This document shows positions 27,062 to 36,896 of a stretch of DNA of 64,000 nt, piece after piece; within the stretch, counting starts at the first letter, position 1; each line of letters opens with the position of its first letter. The notes beneath the pieces were generated by a model. It made no database searches and was not told where the DNA came from. It saw only the letters and a program-made list of their open reading frames with translations. This stretch comes from Symbiodinium natans (Eukaryota; Sar; Dinophyceae; Suessiales; Symbiodiniaceae): NCBI GenBank assembly GCA_905221605.1, contig CAJNDS010002122.1:408501-472500 (forward strand), given 5' to 3'. A program made the translations under genes and the position numbers.

Positions 27062-27156
27062 TTTCTTACTATTGTTCTATACCTTTGTTGTTATGCGGGA
27101 TGGGCGAGACATGTCTGCCACGCATTGCTATAAAGGTTGTTAATATAGTTGCATTA
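27062..27156. other. Right-end unique spacer within the terminal repeats
   Basis: About 95 bp with no counterpart at the left end (GC-richer core ATGCGGGATGGGCGAGACAT). No gene seen. It separates the exact outer repeat from the diverged inner repeat. Confidence 0.6.
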
Positions 27157-27498
27157 AAAACGGAACAACCCCGTAAACCAAAACGTGAGGTAAAGGAAGA
27201 GTAGAGGGAGGAGAAACGAATGAGGGGGCGATACATCTTTTTGAGAGTTGGGGTCTGGGATAAAACGAGTAAGGGGCGACAGTAGAGAGAGGAGAGAGGA
27301 AAAACGAAGGAGGGGGTGATGATGAGAAAACGAATGAGAGGGACAGGTGAGAAATCTTGACCCCAACAATGGGAAATAGGAAATGTGAGAGGTGGAACAG
27401 TAGAGGAAAAGATAGGATACAATGATGAAAAACAACAAACGAAGAAGACGCCCAACCCAAAACGTAGAGAACCCTAGAACCTACCTTTCTATAATTTT

Positions 27499-27500
<2 letters not shown>
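27157..27500 (-). repeat. Right terminal inverted repeat of the viral element
   Basis: Exact reverse complement of 7715-8058 over 344 bp, ending ATAATTTTTT before the poly-G tract. Confidence 0.97.
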
Positions 27501-27537
<37 letters not shown>

Positions 27538-27551
27538 GGGGGTGGGGGGGG
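27501..27551. repeat. Poly-G tract at the right insertion boundary
   Basis: About 35 uninterrupted G, then T-interrupted G-runs. It continues the host G tract seen at 7671-7714, consistent with insertion into a homopolymer. Confidence 0.85.
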
Positions 27552-28578
27552 TTGGTTCAGGGTTTAAGGATGCTGGGTTGAAGAATTAGATTCTGAACCG
27601 GAGAAAAGGGAAACTAAACCCTGAAAGCCATAAAGATGGACTCCTGAAAAAAAGCAAGCGACCCTAATATAACCCTACACAAAGTCAAGGGCCCATACTT
27701 CAGAACCCTTGAAGAGGGTAAGGGACCGTGCAACCACCTAAGCCCTAAACCCTAAACTTCAAAGGCTTCGCCCTTGTGTGCCAGCACAGCTTTTTGTTGA
27801 ACTGTCGAATTGAATCTCAGCCTTCTGGCCTCTTTGTGCAATGGTATCTGTGTGGGTTGGATTTGAAGAAGCCCTAAACCCCAACCCCCAAACCCTCAAC
27901 CCTGAACCCTAAACCCTAAACCCTCAACCCTAAATCCTAAATCCTGAACCCTAAAACTGAAGGCTTCCTGGGAGCTTTGTAAGGTCTCAAAGGGCGGGGG
28001 CCCCTGGGGGCTAGTCTGGGAGCCTTTTGGTGTCTCTTGGTGCTAAACGGAAAGATTGCGAGTGGGCTTCAGCGCACTTTTGGGCTTTTTTTAAAGGTCT
28101 TTCTGAGCCGGTTCTAGCCTTTCAGGGCCTGTTGTCTAGAGCCGTTTGAAGCATTTTTTGGGTGAATTCTCGGCATAGAGCTTTTGCGGTGCCGGGGCGG
28201 TTGCGAGCCTGTTTTGGGGTCTATCCGGCCTTTGCGGATGCCAGGGTGCGACATCAGTAAGAAGTGAGGGTATCATGTCGGAATTTAGGGTTCAGGGTTT
28301 GGGGGGGATGGCTTCCGGCAAGCTTGTTTCAGTTGCCAAATCGATGAAACATTTTGGCTGTTGGGGCAACCACCTATAGAATAGTTGTCTTGGGCGTCAC
28401 GCTGCGCTGGCGAACCCTAAGCCCTAACCCTATATCCTAAACCCCAAACCATAAACCCTAAACCCTAAACCCTGAACCCTAACCCTAAACCCTAAACCCT
28501 AAACCCTAAACCCTAAACCCTAAACCCTAAACCCTAAACCCTAAACCCTAAACCCTAAACCCTGACCCTAAACCCTAG
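27552..28578. other. Host DNA, degenerate repeats, no gene seen
   Basis: Scattered CCCTAAA units and unique sequence with no convincing open segment. A CCCTAAA array fills 28425-28578. Confidence 0.6.
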
Positions 28579-28656
28579 ACGAAACGGCCCGCTGTCTGGC
28601 CCAAGAGGCGTTTCCAGCGTCTGGGTCTCGATGTTGCGAGAAGCTGCTAGGCCCAC
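28579..28656 (-). CDS. Candidate exon, unknown protein
   Basis: 26 codons after CAACAG|G, reading VGLAASRNIETQTLETPLG and on. It is flanked by a CCCTAAA array on the left and TTTAGGG on the right. Good GC-rich codon use. Family unknown. Confidence 0.6.
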
Positions 28657-28680
28657 CTGTTGGGTCTGTGGGGTGGTTAG

Positions 28681-28975
28681 GGTTAGGGTTTAGGGTTTAG
28701 GGTTTAGGGTTTAGGGTTTAGGGTTTAGGGTTTAGGGTTTAGGGTTTAGGGTTTAGGGTTTAGGGTTTAGGGTTTAGGGTTTAGGGTTTAGGGTTTAGGG
28801 TTTAGGGTTTAGGTGTAGGGTTTAGGGTTTAGGGTTTAGGGTTTAGGGTTTAGGGTTTAGGGTTTAGGGTTTAGGGTTTAGGGTTTAGGGTTTAGGGTTT
28901 AGGGTTTAGGGTTTAGGGTTTAGGGTTTAAGGTTTAGGGTTTAGGGCTTAGGGCTTAGGGTTTAGGGTTTAGAGC
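28681..28975. repeat. Longest TTTAGGG array
   Basis: About 40 nearly perfect heptamers with very few variants. Together with the opposed CCCTAAA array at 28425-28578 it brackets the exon at 28579-28656, forming a potential giant hairpin around a 78-bp exon. Confidence 0.95.
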
Positions 28976-29379
28976 TTGGTCGCTTCCCTCCTTTGTTACA
29001 ACCTTCTGTTGCATGTGTTGAGTTGGTACTTCCTTCTGCTAGGGGTTAGTTTAGGGGCATAGCTTTGGGAGGGTTGGGATTTTGTGGGTGTGGGAGGTTC
29101 AGGGTTTCAGAGGTTTACGGGTTTCGGATGCATTTTGGTCCAAAAACTCTCAACCCTGAACCCTCCACCCTAAACCCTAAACCCTAAACCCCAACCCTAA
29201 ACCCCAAACCCGAAACCCCAAACCCTAAACCCTAAACCTTAAACCCTGCGTGCTCCTAAAACCTAGAGTCGGACACTGGCACAATGTCAAAACACCTAAT
29301 AAGCCCAACAAGACGCCTTAGAGGCCTAAACGCACGACTCTTAAACCCAGGACCCCAAGATTCTTAAGACTTAGGATTC

Positions 29380-29775
29380 AGGGTTCAGGGTTCAGGGTTC
29401 AGGGTTCAGGGTTCAGGGTTCAGGGTTTGGGGTTTGGGGTTTGGGGTTTGGGGTTTGGGGTCTGGGGTCTGGGGTTCAGGGTTTACGTCCCAAAACCTGA
29501 GCCCGAAACCCCAGAAGCCTAAGCCCTAAACCTTCAACCCTCAACCCTAAATCCTTAAACCCTAAACCCTAAACCCTGCAGTGGCAGTCCGAAATAGGAC
29601 TACGGAACCTCTTTCGGGGTCTCAAACGGCAGGTCGATGAGGTAGTCGACACCGGCGGTTGAGGACCTGAAATGGGCTCAGGGCTAGGGCTTCGGGCTTC
29701 GGGCTTCGGGCTTCGGGCTTCGGGCTTCGGGCGTCGGGCGTCGGGCGTCGGGCGTCGGGCGTCACGCGTCGGCGT
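29380..29775. repeat. Variant heptamer arrays and CTTCGGG/CGTCGGG array
   Basis: Short arrays of TTCAGGG, TTTGGGG (29380-29465) and CTTCGGG then CGTCGGG (29690-29775) show local homogenisation of single-base variants of the telomere-like unit. The terminal exon at 29600-29666 lies between them. Confidence 0.8.
29600..29666 (-). CDS. Candidate terminal exon with stop
   Basis: After TTTCAG|G the minus strand reads SSTAGVDYLIDLPFETPKEV, then Pro and TAG (29600-29602). A strong acceptor and natural ending support a last exon. Family unknown. Confidence 0.6.
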
Positions 29776-30952
29776 CGGGCGTCTGGCTTCGACATCGGGT
29801 TCAGGGTAAGGTTTAGGACCCCAAGCCCTTGAAGAAGCTTTCATGCGTTAGCGTTCTGGGGCTCTAGGGTGCAGGGCTAGGCAGCCACCCGGCCAGGCAT
29901 ACACCCGATCAGGCGCACAGAGCCACGCAACACACACCAAAACCCAACACCCTAGACCCTAAACCCTATTCCACCCCGGGACCTGAATTCTCCTCGACTC
30001 TCACATAAGCCCGCAAGACCTGATCAAAAGCCAAGAAGCCCCGAAATCCCACTAACAGCTCTTAACTCTAAACCCTAGACCCTAGACCCTAAACCCTGAA
30101 CCCTGAACCCTGAACCCTGAACCCTGAACCTTAAACCCAAACAAAAGCTGGGCGCCCCGGCAGTCGCCGAAAGGCTTCCACAAAGTCCTGAAACTCAAGT
30201 TTCTTGGGTTTGGGGTTTAAGGTTCTGGGTTTAGGGTTTGGCGTTTCAGGTTTAGGATTTAGGGCTTAGGGAAGTTTCTGGAAGGGTCTATTTTGGCGTT
30301 TAGGGTTTAGGGAGTGTTTGGTGCTTGGGGTTTGGGGTTCAGGGTTGGGGATTTAGGGTTTTGGGTTTGGGGTTTAAGGTTGGGGTTTTTTTGGGAGGGG
30401 GAAGGGGATTGGGGCTTGGGGGTTTAGAGAGGCTTGGTAAACGAGGTCAGGGGATGAGGATGTAGGGTCCGGGGTAGGGCATTGTTGGTGCTTGGGGTTT
30501 GGGGTTCAGGGTTGGGGATTTAGGGTTTTGGGTTTGGGGTTTGAGGTTGTTTTTTTTTGGGGGGGGGGGGGAGAGGATTGGGGCTGGGGGGTTTAGAGAG
30601 GCTTTTGGTAAACGAGGTCAGGGGATGAGGATGTAGGGTCCGGGGTGCGGGGCTTGGGGAAATGATGACTTTGGAGTTTTGGTTTTTCTGACTTCAGGTT
30701 TAGGGTTTATCGTTTAGGGTTTAGGGGTTTAGCGTGGCTTGGGGGGGAGGAGGTCTAGCCTAGCCTCCAAGAAGGAGGACCCTACATTGAACTGTGGGAA
30801 GCCGCCCTGATCTTCCCCCCCCCTTTTCCCTAAACCCTCAACCCTCAACCCTAAATCTAAACCCTAAACCCTAAACCCTAAACCCTGAACCCTAAACCCT
30901 AAACCCTAAACCCTAAACCCTAAACCCTAACCCTAAAGCCTAAACCCTAAAC

Positions 30953-31031
30953 ATGCCCAAGACGTCTGAGGGCTTCAGCAAGAAGTCTCAGATGTTCCCG
31001 AAAAACGGGATGGTGGGGTCTCTGGTAGATT
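30953..31031 (+). CDS. Candidate plus-strand first exon
   Basis: ATG-led frame MPKTSEGFSKKSQMFPKNGM and on to VDSG, between CCCTAAA arrays. A GC-type donor (TCAG|GCAAAA) would be allowed in dinoflagellates. No downstream plus-strand exon could be linked. Confidence 0.4.
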
Positions 31032-31227
31032 CAGGCAAAACCCTAAACCCTAAAGCGTAAAAGGTAAATCCAAACCCCTAAACCCTAAACCCTAAACCCT
31101 AAACCCTAGACCCTAAACCCTAAACCCTAAACCCGAAACCCTAAACCCTAAACCTAAAAAGAGAAAATGCAAAATGTAAACCCTAAACCCTAAACCCTGA
31201 ACCCTAAACCCTAAACCCTGTAAGTAC

Positions 31228-31293
31228 CTGTAACCTCTGGAGAGTGAGGGCAGCTGAGGCACGTCTAAGAGCCGCCGGCTGCACGTCACCGTC
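31228..31293 (-). CDS. Candidate exon with clear splice ends
   Basis: Exactly 22 codons (DGDVQPAALRRASAALTLQR and on) between a GAG|G acceptor and a CAG|GTACTT donor. Family unknown. Confidence 0.6.
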
Positions 31294-31941
31294 CTCGTGG
31301 GTTTAGACGAGGGGTTGTAGGTTTTAGGGTCCTGAAGACTTGAACGTGCTGGGTTTAGGGTTTAGGGTTTAGGGTTTAGGGTTCAGGATGTAGGGTTTAG
31401 GGCTTAGGGTTTAGGGTTTAGGGTTTAGGGTTAGGGTTTAGGGTTTAGGGTTTCGGGTTTAGGGTTTAGGGTTTAGGGTTGGGGTTTAGGGTTTAGGGTT
31501 TCGGGTTTAGGGTTTAAGGTTTAGGGTTTAGGGTTTAGGGTTTAGGGTATAGGGTTTAGGGTGTGGTCCTTGTTGGGCTCGTACCGGCTGTATAATTAGG
31601 GCACTGCAGGTGCTTGAGGGCTTATAGGGGCTGTTCTGGCGCTCCGTATGTGCAAGTAGGCTTTAGGGGTGAGAAGGATCGCCAGTATCCGGAAAAGCAC
31701 AACAAGCATATAGACTCATTTACACTTCCAAGGCGCCGTAGATACACGCACCAAGAACCAGAATACAAGCCCTAAACCCTAAGCCCTAAACCCTAAACCC
31801 TAAACCCTCATGCCGTAAACCTGTCTGTTGCAGGTATAGGGCTTAAGGGAACTTACATGGCTCCTGAATCTGAACCCCGGACCTTCTTTAAAGGGCTCTG
31901 AAGTATGCAAGGACTACATAAGTTATGTAAGGGTTCCCCTA

Positions 31942-32054
31942 CTAGGTTGCCCAGTAACCTAGGATGAAAAAGGGTACCCTTTTTTGCTTAAAGGGGTTTA
32001 TAAGGGAACCTAAACCCCCCCAAAAGGGAATAAGGGCACTACTGGGCATCCTAG
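31942..32054. mobile_element. Foldback element, family A, with CCTA target duplication
   Basis: Ends CTAGGTTGCCCAGTA and its reverse TACTGGGCATCCTAG; interior AAAGGGTACCCTTTTTTG and AAGGGAACC as in the other copies. Direct CCTA repeats at 31938-31941 and 32055-32058. Non-autonomous DNA transposon (MITE) by structure. Confidence 0.75.
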
Positions 32055-33076
32055 CCTATTAAAGGCCCATGTCAAGGGACCATTCACACCACCCTCAATT
32101 ACAAAACAAATCCTGTTTATGACCCTAAACCCTAAACCCTAAACCCTAAACCCTAAACCCTAAACCCTACACCCTAAACCCTAAACCCTAAACCCTAAAC
32201 CTAAAAAGAGAAAATGCAAAATGTGCAGAGGGGCTGCCGAGTGAACAACAACCCCAAAAAGCTCCGAAGGACTGCAGTCAAGGGACCAAAGGAGGGACCT
32301 TATAAAGGGGTTTTAGGGGATATTTAGGGGCTTTTTAGGGGCTACCTAGGTACATAGGGACTATATAAGGGATTGATATGTATATATATATATATATATA
32401 TATGTTGTCTATTTGTTTCTTTCTTTATTTATGTATTTACATGGGTCATATAGGGGAATAAGATTATCCCTCCTTATACCCCTTAATGCAGGCAAGGGAC
32501 ACAGCGACAAACTCGACCGACACATTCGCTGTCTGTGGCAAGCCATGGAGAGTTTGTTGACGGCTCTGGGGCTTGGGATGGGTTTAGGGTTTAGGGTTCA
32601 GGGTTTTGGGTTTCGGGCTTCGGATTTAGGATGTTTCGGCTTTAAGATGCTTCGGGCTTAGGATGCTTGGGTGTAGTGTAGGATGAAGACGAACTTCGGC
32701 AATGTACCCCAAGAATCTAAGACCTAAGGCGAATCCACACATCTTGAATTTAAATAGGGGATCTGGGACCCACGCTATCGCCCCAACAACCTACTCAAAC
32801 TTAAGACTGAAAAGGCCCAACATCCTTAAAACCCAAACCCTCAAACCCTTGAAGCCCAAAACCTGAAACCCTAACCCTTTGCAGCAACCCACAAACCAAG
32901 TCCCTCAAACCTAAACCTTAAAAACCCCCTCCTGAACACTGGAAACACAAGACTGCAGGTTTAACCCTAGACCCTGAAAACCCGAGACTGCAGATTTAAA
33001 TCCCAAGCTCCCGAACCCGGCCCCTACGCCCCAAGCCCGAAGCCCTAAGCCCTAAGCCCTAAACCCTAAACCCTAA
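32055..33076. other. Host repeats with a TA microsatellite, no gene seen
   Basis: Contains a CCCTAAA array (32122-32200), a (TA)n run at 32383-32403 and degenerate CCCTAAA/AAGCCC units. No convincing exon. Confidence 0.6.
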
Positions 33077-33172
33077 ACTCGCCTCGGCGATGCCATTGGC
33101 AAGGCCAGCGCGGCCTTGCTGCGTGTTGAGAGCAGGGCAATCGCCTTTGCTGAGGCACGACGTCCGCAGGGC
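33077..33172 (-). CDS. Candidate exon, Cys-containing
   Basis: Minus frame EALRTSCLSKGDCPALNTQQ and on to GLANGIAEA, with a repeat-derived donor GCGA|GTTTAGGG. The acceptor is unclear. Composition fits the extracellular-type exons nearby. Confidence 0.5.
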
Positions 33173-33732
33173 TTCGGGGTTTAGGGTTTAGGGTTTAGGG
33201 TTTAGGGTTTAGGGTGTAGGGTGTAGGGTGTAGGGTTTAGGGTTTACGGTTCAGGGTTTAGGGTTTAGGGCTGCGTGGGGCTTGGGGCGGTGTAAAATTT
33301 GGGGGGGCGGGGGGAACGAACCCTGAGCCCTGCAATAGCCAAAGAGTCGAGCCCCAAAGTTTTCGAGCTCAGGGAATGATACGTTCGCCAGACGTTACTA
33401 TAGCTAGGCCGTAAACCCTAAACCCCTTGAATAAGGAGGAATATTACAGGAATATCCTTCTAATTCAGGGTATTTCTACCTGATTTAGGGATAGTTAAAC
33501 CTAGTTGAGGTGATTAAAGGGTGGAACCTTGGGGGGAGGGTGGGGGGGGGGGAGGGTAGTATAGAAGGGGGTAGTAGGGGAACCCATGATACTTACTAAC
33601 TAAGGGCTTCCAAGCAGGATATCAGATTACACTTGTCTGAGTCCATCCCAGCAACTGCATGGGTTCTCTAAACTTGGTTGCTCTGTAACACCCCAATAAA
33701 CGTTTGACTTGTCGCTCCCTTCATATGAAATT

Positions 33733-33844
33733 CTTAGTAGCCCAGTAACCATATTTGTTTTGAGGGCACCCTTTTTTTGGTTGGTTACTTTATGAGGGAA
33801 CCCAGAACCAAAAAAAGGGTAAAGGGTACCACTGGGCTACCAAG
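33733..33844. mobile_element. Foldback element, family A, with AATT target duplication
   Basis: 112 bp with ends CTTAGTAGCCCAGTAACC and GGTACCACTGGGCTACCAAG. AATT flanks both sides (33729-33732 and 33845-33848). Best-preserved copy together with 36342-36466. Confidence 0.85.
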
Positions 33845-33848
33845 AATT

Positions 33849-34955
33849 AGAGGAACCCCAAAACTTATAAAGTGGCAAAGTTGTGTTAACGCGCTTTCAC
33901 GTGCCCTGCGTTTTTTAGCACGTTGGGTGTGCTCAAGTTCGAAAGTGCAATAAAAACCTAGGTGTTAGACTCATTCCTGTTTGGGAAAATGCTTTGGTTC
34001 TGAACTCTGAGGTTTGGGGCCCGACACATGCAAGCCCCAACAAGTACCCTTAAAAATCGACGTAAAAATAGTATACACAACTTTTGTGTTTTCGTCCCTT
34101 TCAAAACAAGGCTCCGCCTAGGCGAAACACTCGGCATCACTAAAAAGCGCCCGCCGAGGAATCTGTGCCGTGTCTTCCTGGTTCCTTGCAATGCTAGCAC
34201 GTTCGACTGGCAAAGAGCAAAAAGGACCTTCGGTCGGCATTGATGTTCCCAAGAGATATTCCCGACATGGATGTTCTCAACTTGGATATTCCCAACAGGG
34301 ATATTACCAACATGGATTTTCCAACCATGGAAACCCCAGGAAACGCAGGGCGCACGAGAGTGCGTCCTACCAAAACTAGTGACTAAACCCTGAACCCTGA
34401 ACCCTGAACCCTAAACCCTAAACCCTAAACCCTAAACCCTGAACCCTGAACCCTGAAACCTGAACCTTAACCCTGAACTCTTAAGCCAAAAAAAACCCCC
34501 GAAGCCCCCGACGTCTTAGTTCGGGTTTAGGGTCTAGGGTTTAGGGTTTCTGGTTTGGGGGTTGCATGGTCCCTGAATATGTAAGGGACTTTTTCTAAGG
34601 GGTTCTGGCCCTTGGGCTTTGTAGGGTATATAAGGGGTACATCAGGGGTCCCCATTGAAGGGGCCATACTAAGGGACCCGATATCTACTCTTAGAAAACT
34701 CGCAGCTCCGACGTCCTGGGGGACTAGGCTTTAGAGTTTCGGGTTTGGGAGGTTTAGGGCTTCGGGCCTGGAGGTTTGATGATCTAGGGGGTATAGGGTT
34801 TCGGGTTTACGGCTTAGGGGGGCTTAGGGTGTTGGGTTGAGGGTTTAGGGTTAAGGGTTTAGGGTTAAGGGTTTAGAGTTGAGGATTGAGGGTTAAGGGT
34901 TCAGGGTTTAGGGTTGGGGTTTAGGGGCTCTTCTCCTGCATGGCCAGCGGCTCAC
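33849..34955. other. Host unique and repeat DNA, no supported gene
   Basis: 34028-34379 holds overlapping open frames on both strands without splice support. Short imperfect direct repeats (GGATATTCCCAACA type) lie at 34245-34330. The rest is telomere-like repeats. Confidence 0.5.
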
Positions 34956-35020
34956 TTCCAGCGACAAGCTTCCAGCGATGATGTTGTAGTTCTCCAGTGT
35001 GGTGGAGGTCAACGTGGTGC
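34956..35020 (-). CDS. Candidate exon of the Thr/Ser-rich gene
   Basis: Between GTAAG|G acceptor and GAA|GTGAGC donor, the minus strand reads TTLTSTTLENYNIIAGSLSL. The donor is near-consensus. It lies downstream of the Thr/Ser-rich coding region on the same strand and has similar composition, but the linking frame cannot be proved. Confidence 0.6.
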
Positions 35021-35168
35021 CTTACTTGTTTAGGGTTAGGGTTAGGGTTTAGGGTCCCGAGTAGACCCTAAACCCTACACCCTGGACCCTTTCAGCTCTC
35101 TTGAGGGTACACAATTTGTCCTTGGAACTTTCACGACTGTGTTAGCACCCTACTATCAGCTATGGTAT

Positions 35169-35278
35169 GTCCCCGGGAGTAACCTAGGAATACAAAGGGT
35201 ACCCTTTTTGGTTTTAAGGGGATTATACGGGAATACCAACCCCAAAAAAGAAAAAAAGGGCCTACTCCCCTAGTAAAA
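35169..35278. mobile_element. Foldback element, family A, at the end of the Thr/Ser-rich frame
   Basis: CCCGGGAGTAACCTAGG faces GGCCTACTCCCCTAG with the family interior (AAAGGGTACCCTTTTTGG). GGTAT direct repeats occur at 35164-35168 and 35279-35283. It supplies the present stop codon of the frame at 35262. Confidence 0.65.
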
Positions 35279-36320
35279 GGTATCTGCTGCAAGCCCTCGA
35301 GGTGCTGCTCGTGTGGGTCCATGACGTCGTCGTGGTCTCCGTGTGAGTGACGCTGGTTGCGGTGGTCGACATTGAAGTCGTTGTTGTCTCTGTGCCTGTG
35401 ACGGTTGAGGCTGTAGAGGAAGTCTCGGATGCTGTATGTGTGGTAGTGGAAGTCTCGGAGGCTGTGTGTGTGGTAGAAGAAGTCTCGGATGCTGTGTGTG
35501 TTGTGGAAGAAGTGTCTGTCACGGTGACAGTCGAGGTGGCTGTGCTACTAACAGTGCTACTGGTCGTGGTCTGTGTGATTGTTGTTCCGGTGCTGCTTGT
35601 GGTTGTCTTTGAAGTAGCAGTTGCTGTGACACTCGTAGTGCTGGTTGCCGTTGTCGAGATGGATGTGGTGGTGACACCTGGTGTGAAGGTCACCGTGTTC
35701 GTCGTCTGTGTCTCCGTGCTGGTAGTGATTGTGAGGCTGCTGCTGGTGACGCTGCTACTGGTGCTTGTCACGCTGGTCACGGTCGACGTGGCACTGGTAC
35801 TGGTGCTGCTCGTCTGAGTGACACTGGTGCTGGTCTGTGTGAAGCTTGTGCTCGTGGCAGTGCTACTTGTGGAAGTAGTTCTGGTGCTGGTCTGGCTCGA
35901 GGTTCTGGTGACGGTGCTGGTCTGGCTCGAGGTTCTGGTGGCTGTGCTGGTGACTGTCGTGCCGGAGGATGTAGTGGAGGTGCCGAGGTAGGTTGTAGTT
36001 GTGGTGGATGACAGGCTAGCTGTCGTGGTGGTCGAGACTGTTAGGGTGGTGTCAGTCAGCGTAGTGGCAGTGAGGCTGGTGGAGGTAGCGCTGGTGGAAG
36101 TAACGCTGTTGGAAGTAGTGCTGGTGGTGGTAGGGCTGGTGGTCGTAAGCGTGGTGCGCGTTATGGTGGTGGTGGTACGTGTTGTGCTAGTTCCCTCGTA
36201 GGTAAATGTCGTGCTGGTCTCCGTGCTGGTCTCGGTCTGGGAGGTCGAGGTGGTTGCGGTCGAGGTGATTGTGCGCGTGGCGGTGGAGGTCGCGGTTGTG
36301 GTGGTAGTTGGGTTGATCAT
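35262..36320 (-). CDS. Thr/Ser-rich mucin-like protein
   Basis: 352 open codons almost wholly Thr, Ser, Val and Ala, in irregular repeats (TSSTTHTASETS near the C-terminus, three copies). Such stretches are typical O-glycosylated stalks of secreted or surface proteins. The frame remains open upstream across the foldback element at 36342-36466 when that element is ignored, so the true start is probably further up. The C-terminal end is inside another family A element. High-GC codons with G/C third positions argue for real coding. The opposite strand is also open, but that is a shadow of the ACN/TCN codon pattern. Confidence 0.75.
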   Translation of the reverse strand: MINPTTTTTATSTATRTITSTATTSTSQTETSTETSTTFTYEGTSTTRTTTTITRTTLTTTSPTTTSTTSNSVTSTSATSTSLTATTLTDTTLTVSTTTTASLSSTTTTTYLGTSTTSSGTTVTSTATRTSSQTSTVTRTSSQTSTRTTSTSSTATSTSFTQTSTSVTQTSSTSTSATSTVTSVTSTSSSVTSSSLTITTSTETQTTNTVTFTPGVTTTSISTTATSTTSVTATATSKTTTSSTGTTITQTTTSSTVSSTATSTVTVTDTSSTTHTASETSSTTHTASETSTTTHTASETSSTASTVTGTETTTTSMSTTATSVTHTETTTTSWTHTSSTSRACSRYLLLGE

Positions 36321-36341
36321 CGGTGACGAAATGGCCGTGAC

Positions 36342-36466
36342 CTTAGTAGCCCAGCAACCATATTAAAACGGGGGTACCCTTTTTGGGTTGGCTATGTTAT
36401 AAGGGAACCCCCCCCCCAAAAAAAAAAAAAAAGAAAAAGGGCAAAGGGTACCACTGGGCTACCAAG
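36342..36466. mobile_element. Foldback element, family A, interrupting the Thr/Ser-rich gene
   Basis: 125 bp, ends CTTAGTAGCCCAG and CTGGGCTACCAAG, TGAC duplicated at 36338-36341 and 36467-36470. Without the element plus one TGAC, the minus strand stays in frame for about 20 codons (GGSSGLSVTVTAISSP) before a TGA. It may behave as an intron (GTGACC...CTAAG|G also keeps frame). Confidence 0.8.
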
Positions 36467-36507
36467 TGACGGTCACAGACAGACCCGAGCTCCCACCGTT
36501 CCTTAGT

Positions 36508-36588
36508 TGCTGAGCTCATAAGCCCCAAAAAAGTCTACACTTTCGGTTCTATAGGGGGTTCTACTTTCCCAAAAAAGTGTAAAGTAGC
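36508..36588. repeat. Dispersed foldback repeat, family E, copy 2
   Basis: Matches 885-965 in block order (AAGCCCC, AAAAAGTCTACACT, TTCTATAGGGG, AAGTGTAAAGTA). Confidence 0.6.
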
Positions 36589-36633
36589 CCTAAACCCAAA
36601 ACCCTAAACCCTAAACCCTAAACCTTAAAGCTA

Positions 36634-36683
36634 CTAAGGTTCAGAGCACTCTGGAGCTTGCTCGTCATCGAAGCCGTCGTCTC
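36634..36683 (-). CDS. Candidate terminal exon, acidic
   Basis: After CCCAG|G the minus strand reads DDGFDDEQAPECSEP and TAG at 36634-36636. If real it ends a gene upstream of the Thr/Ser-rich one. Confidence 0.5.
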
Positions 36684-36896
36684 CTGGGTTGCGAAGCTTG
36701 AGGAAGCTAAGCTCAAGCCATGCCCTAAACCCCAAGCCCCAAACCCCAAACCCCAAACCCCAAACCCCAAACCCCAAACCCCAAACCCCAAACCCCAAAC
36801 CCTAAACCCTAAACCCTAAACCCTAAACCCTATACCCTAAACCCTAAACCCTAAACCCCAAAACCCCGAACCAAATGCAGCAACTTGAGGTTTGAG

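Larger units (their letters stand above)
7715..27500. mobile_element. Integrated Polinton-like virus (PLV/Maverick type)
   Basis: A 19,786-bp AT-rich block with no telomere-like repeats and no host foldback elements, bounded by 344-bp identical inverted repeats. It contains the PLV hallmark set: rve integrase, penton, major capsid protein, packaging ATPase and protein-primed DNA polymerase B. Accessory genes include fibre, lipase, GIY-YIG nucleases and zinc-finger proteins. Genes at 8113-15087 are minus, 15192-19961 plus, and 19988-26642 mainly minus. Length and gene content fit Polinton-like viruses and mavirus-like virophages. I see no Ulp1/adenain-like protease, which classical Polintons usually have. 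Several core genes are broken, so the copy may be inactive. Confidence 0.96.

Noticed and set aside
7715-27500. Adenovirus-like maturation protease in the viral element
   Set aside because: I looked through all intact frames and the broken-gene regions for a His-Asp-Gln-Cys protease pattern and found none that I could support; it may be absent or too divergent.
35347-36201. Val-rich proteins on the plus strand opposite the Thr/Ser-rich gene
   Set aside because: They are the mirror of ACN and TCN codons; splice ends and extension of the frame support the minus strand.
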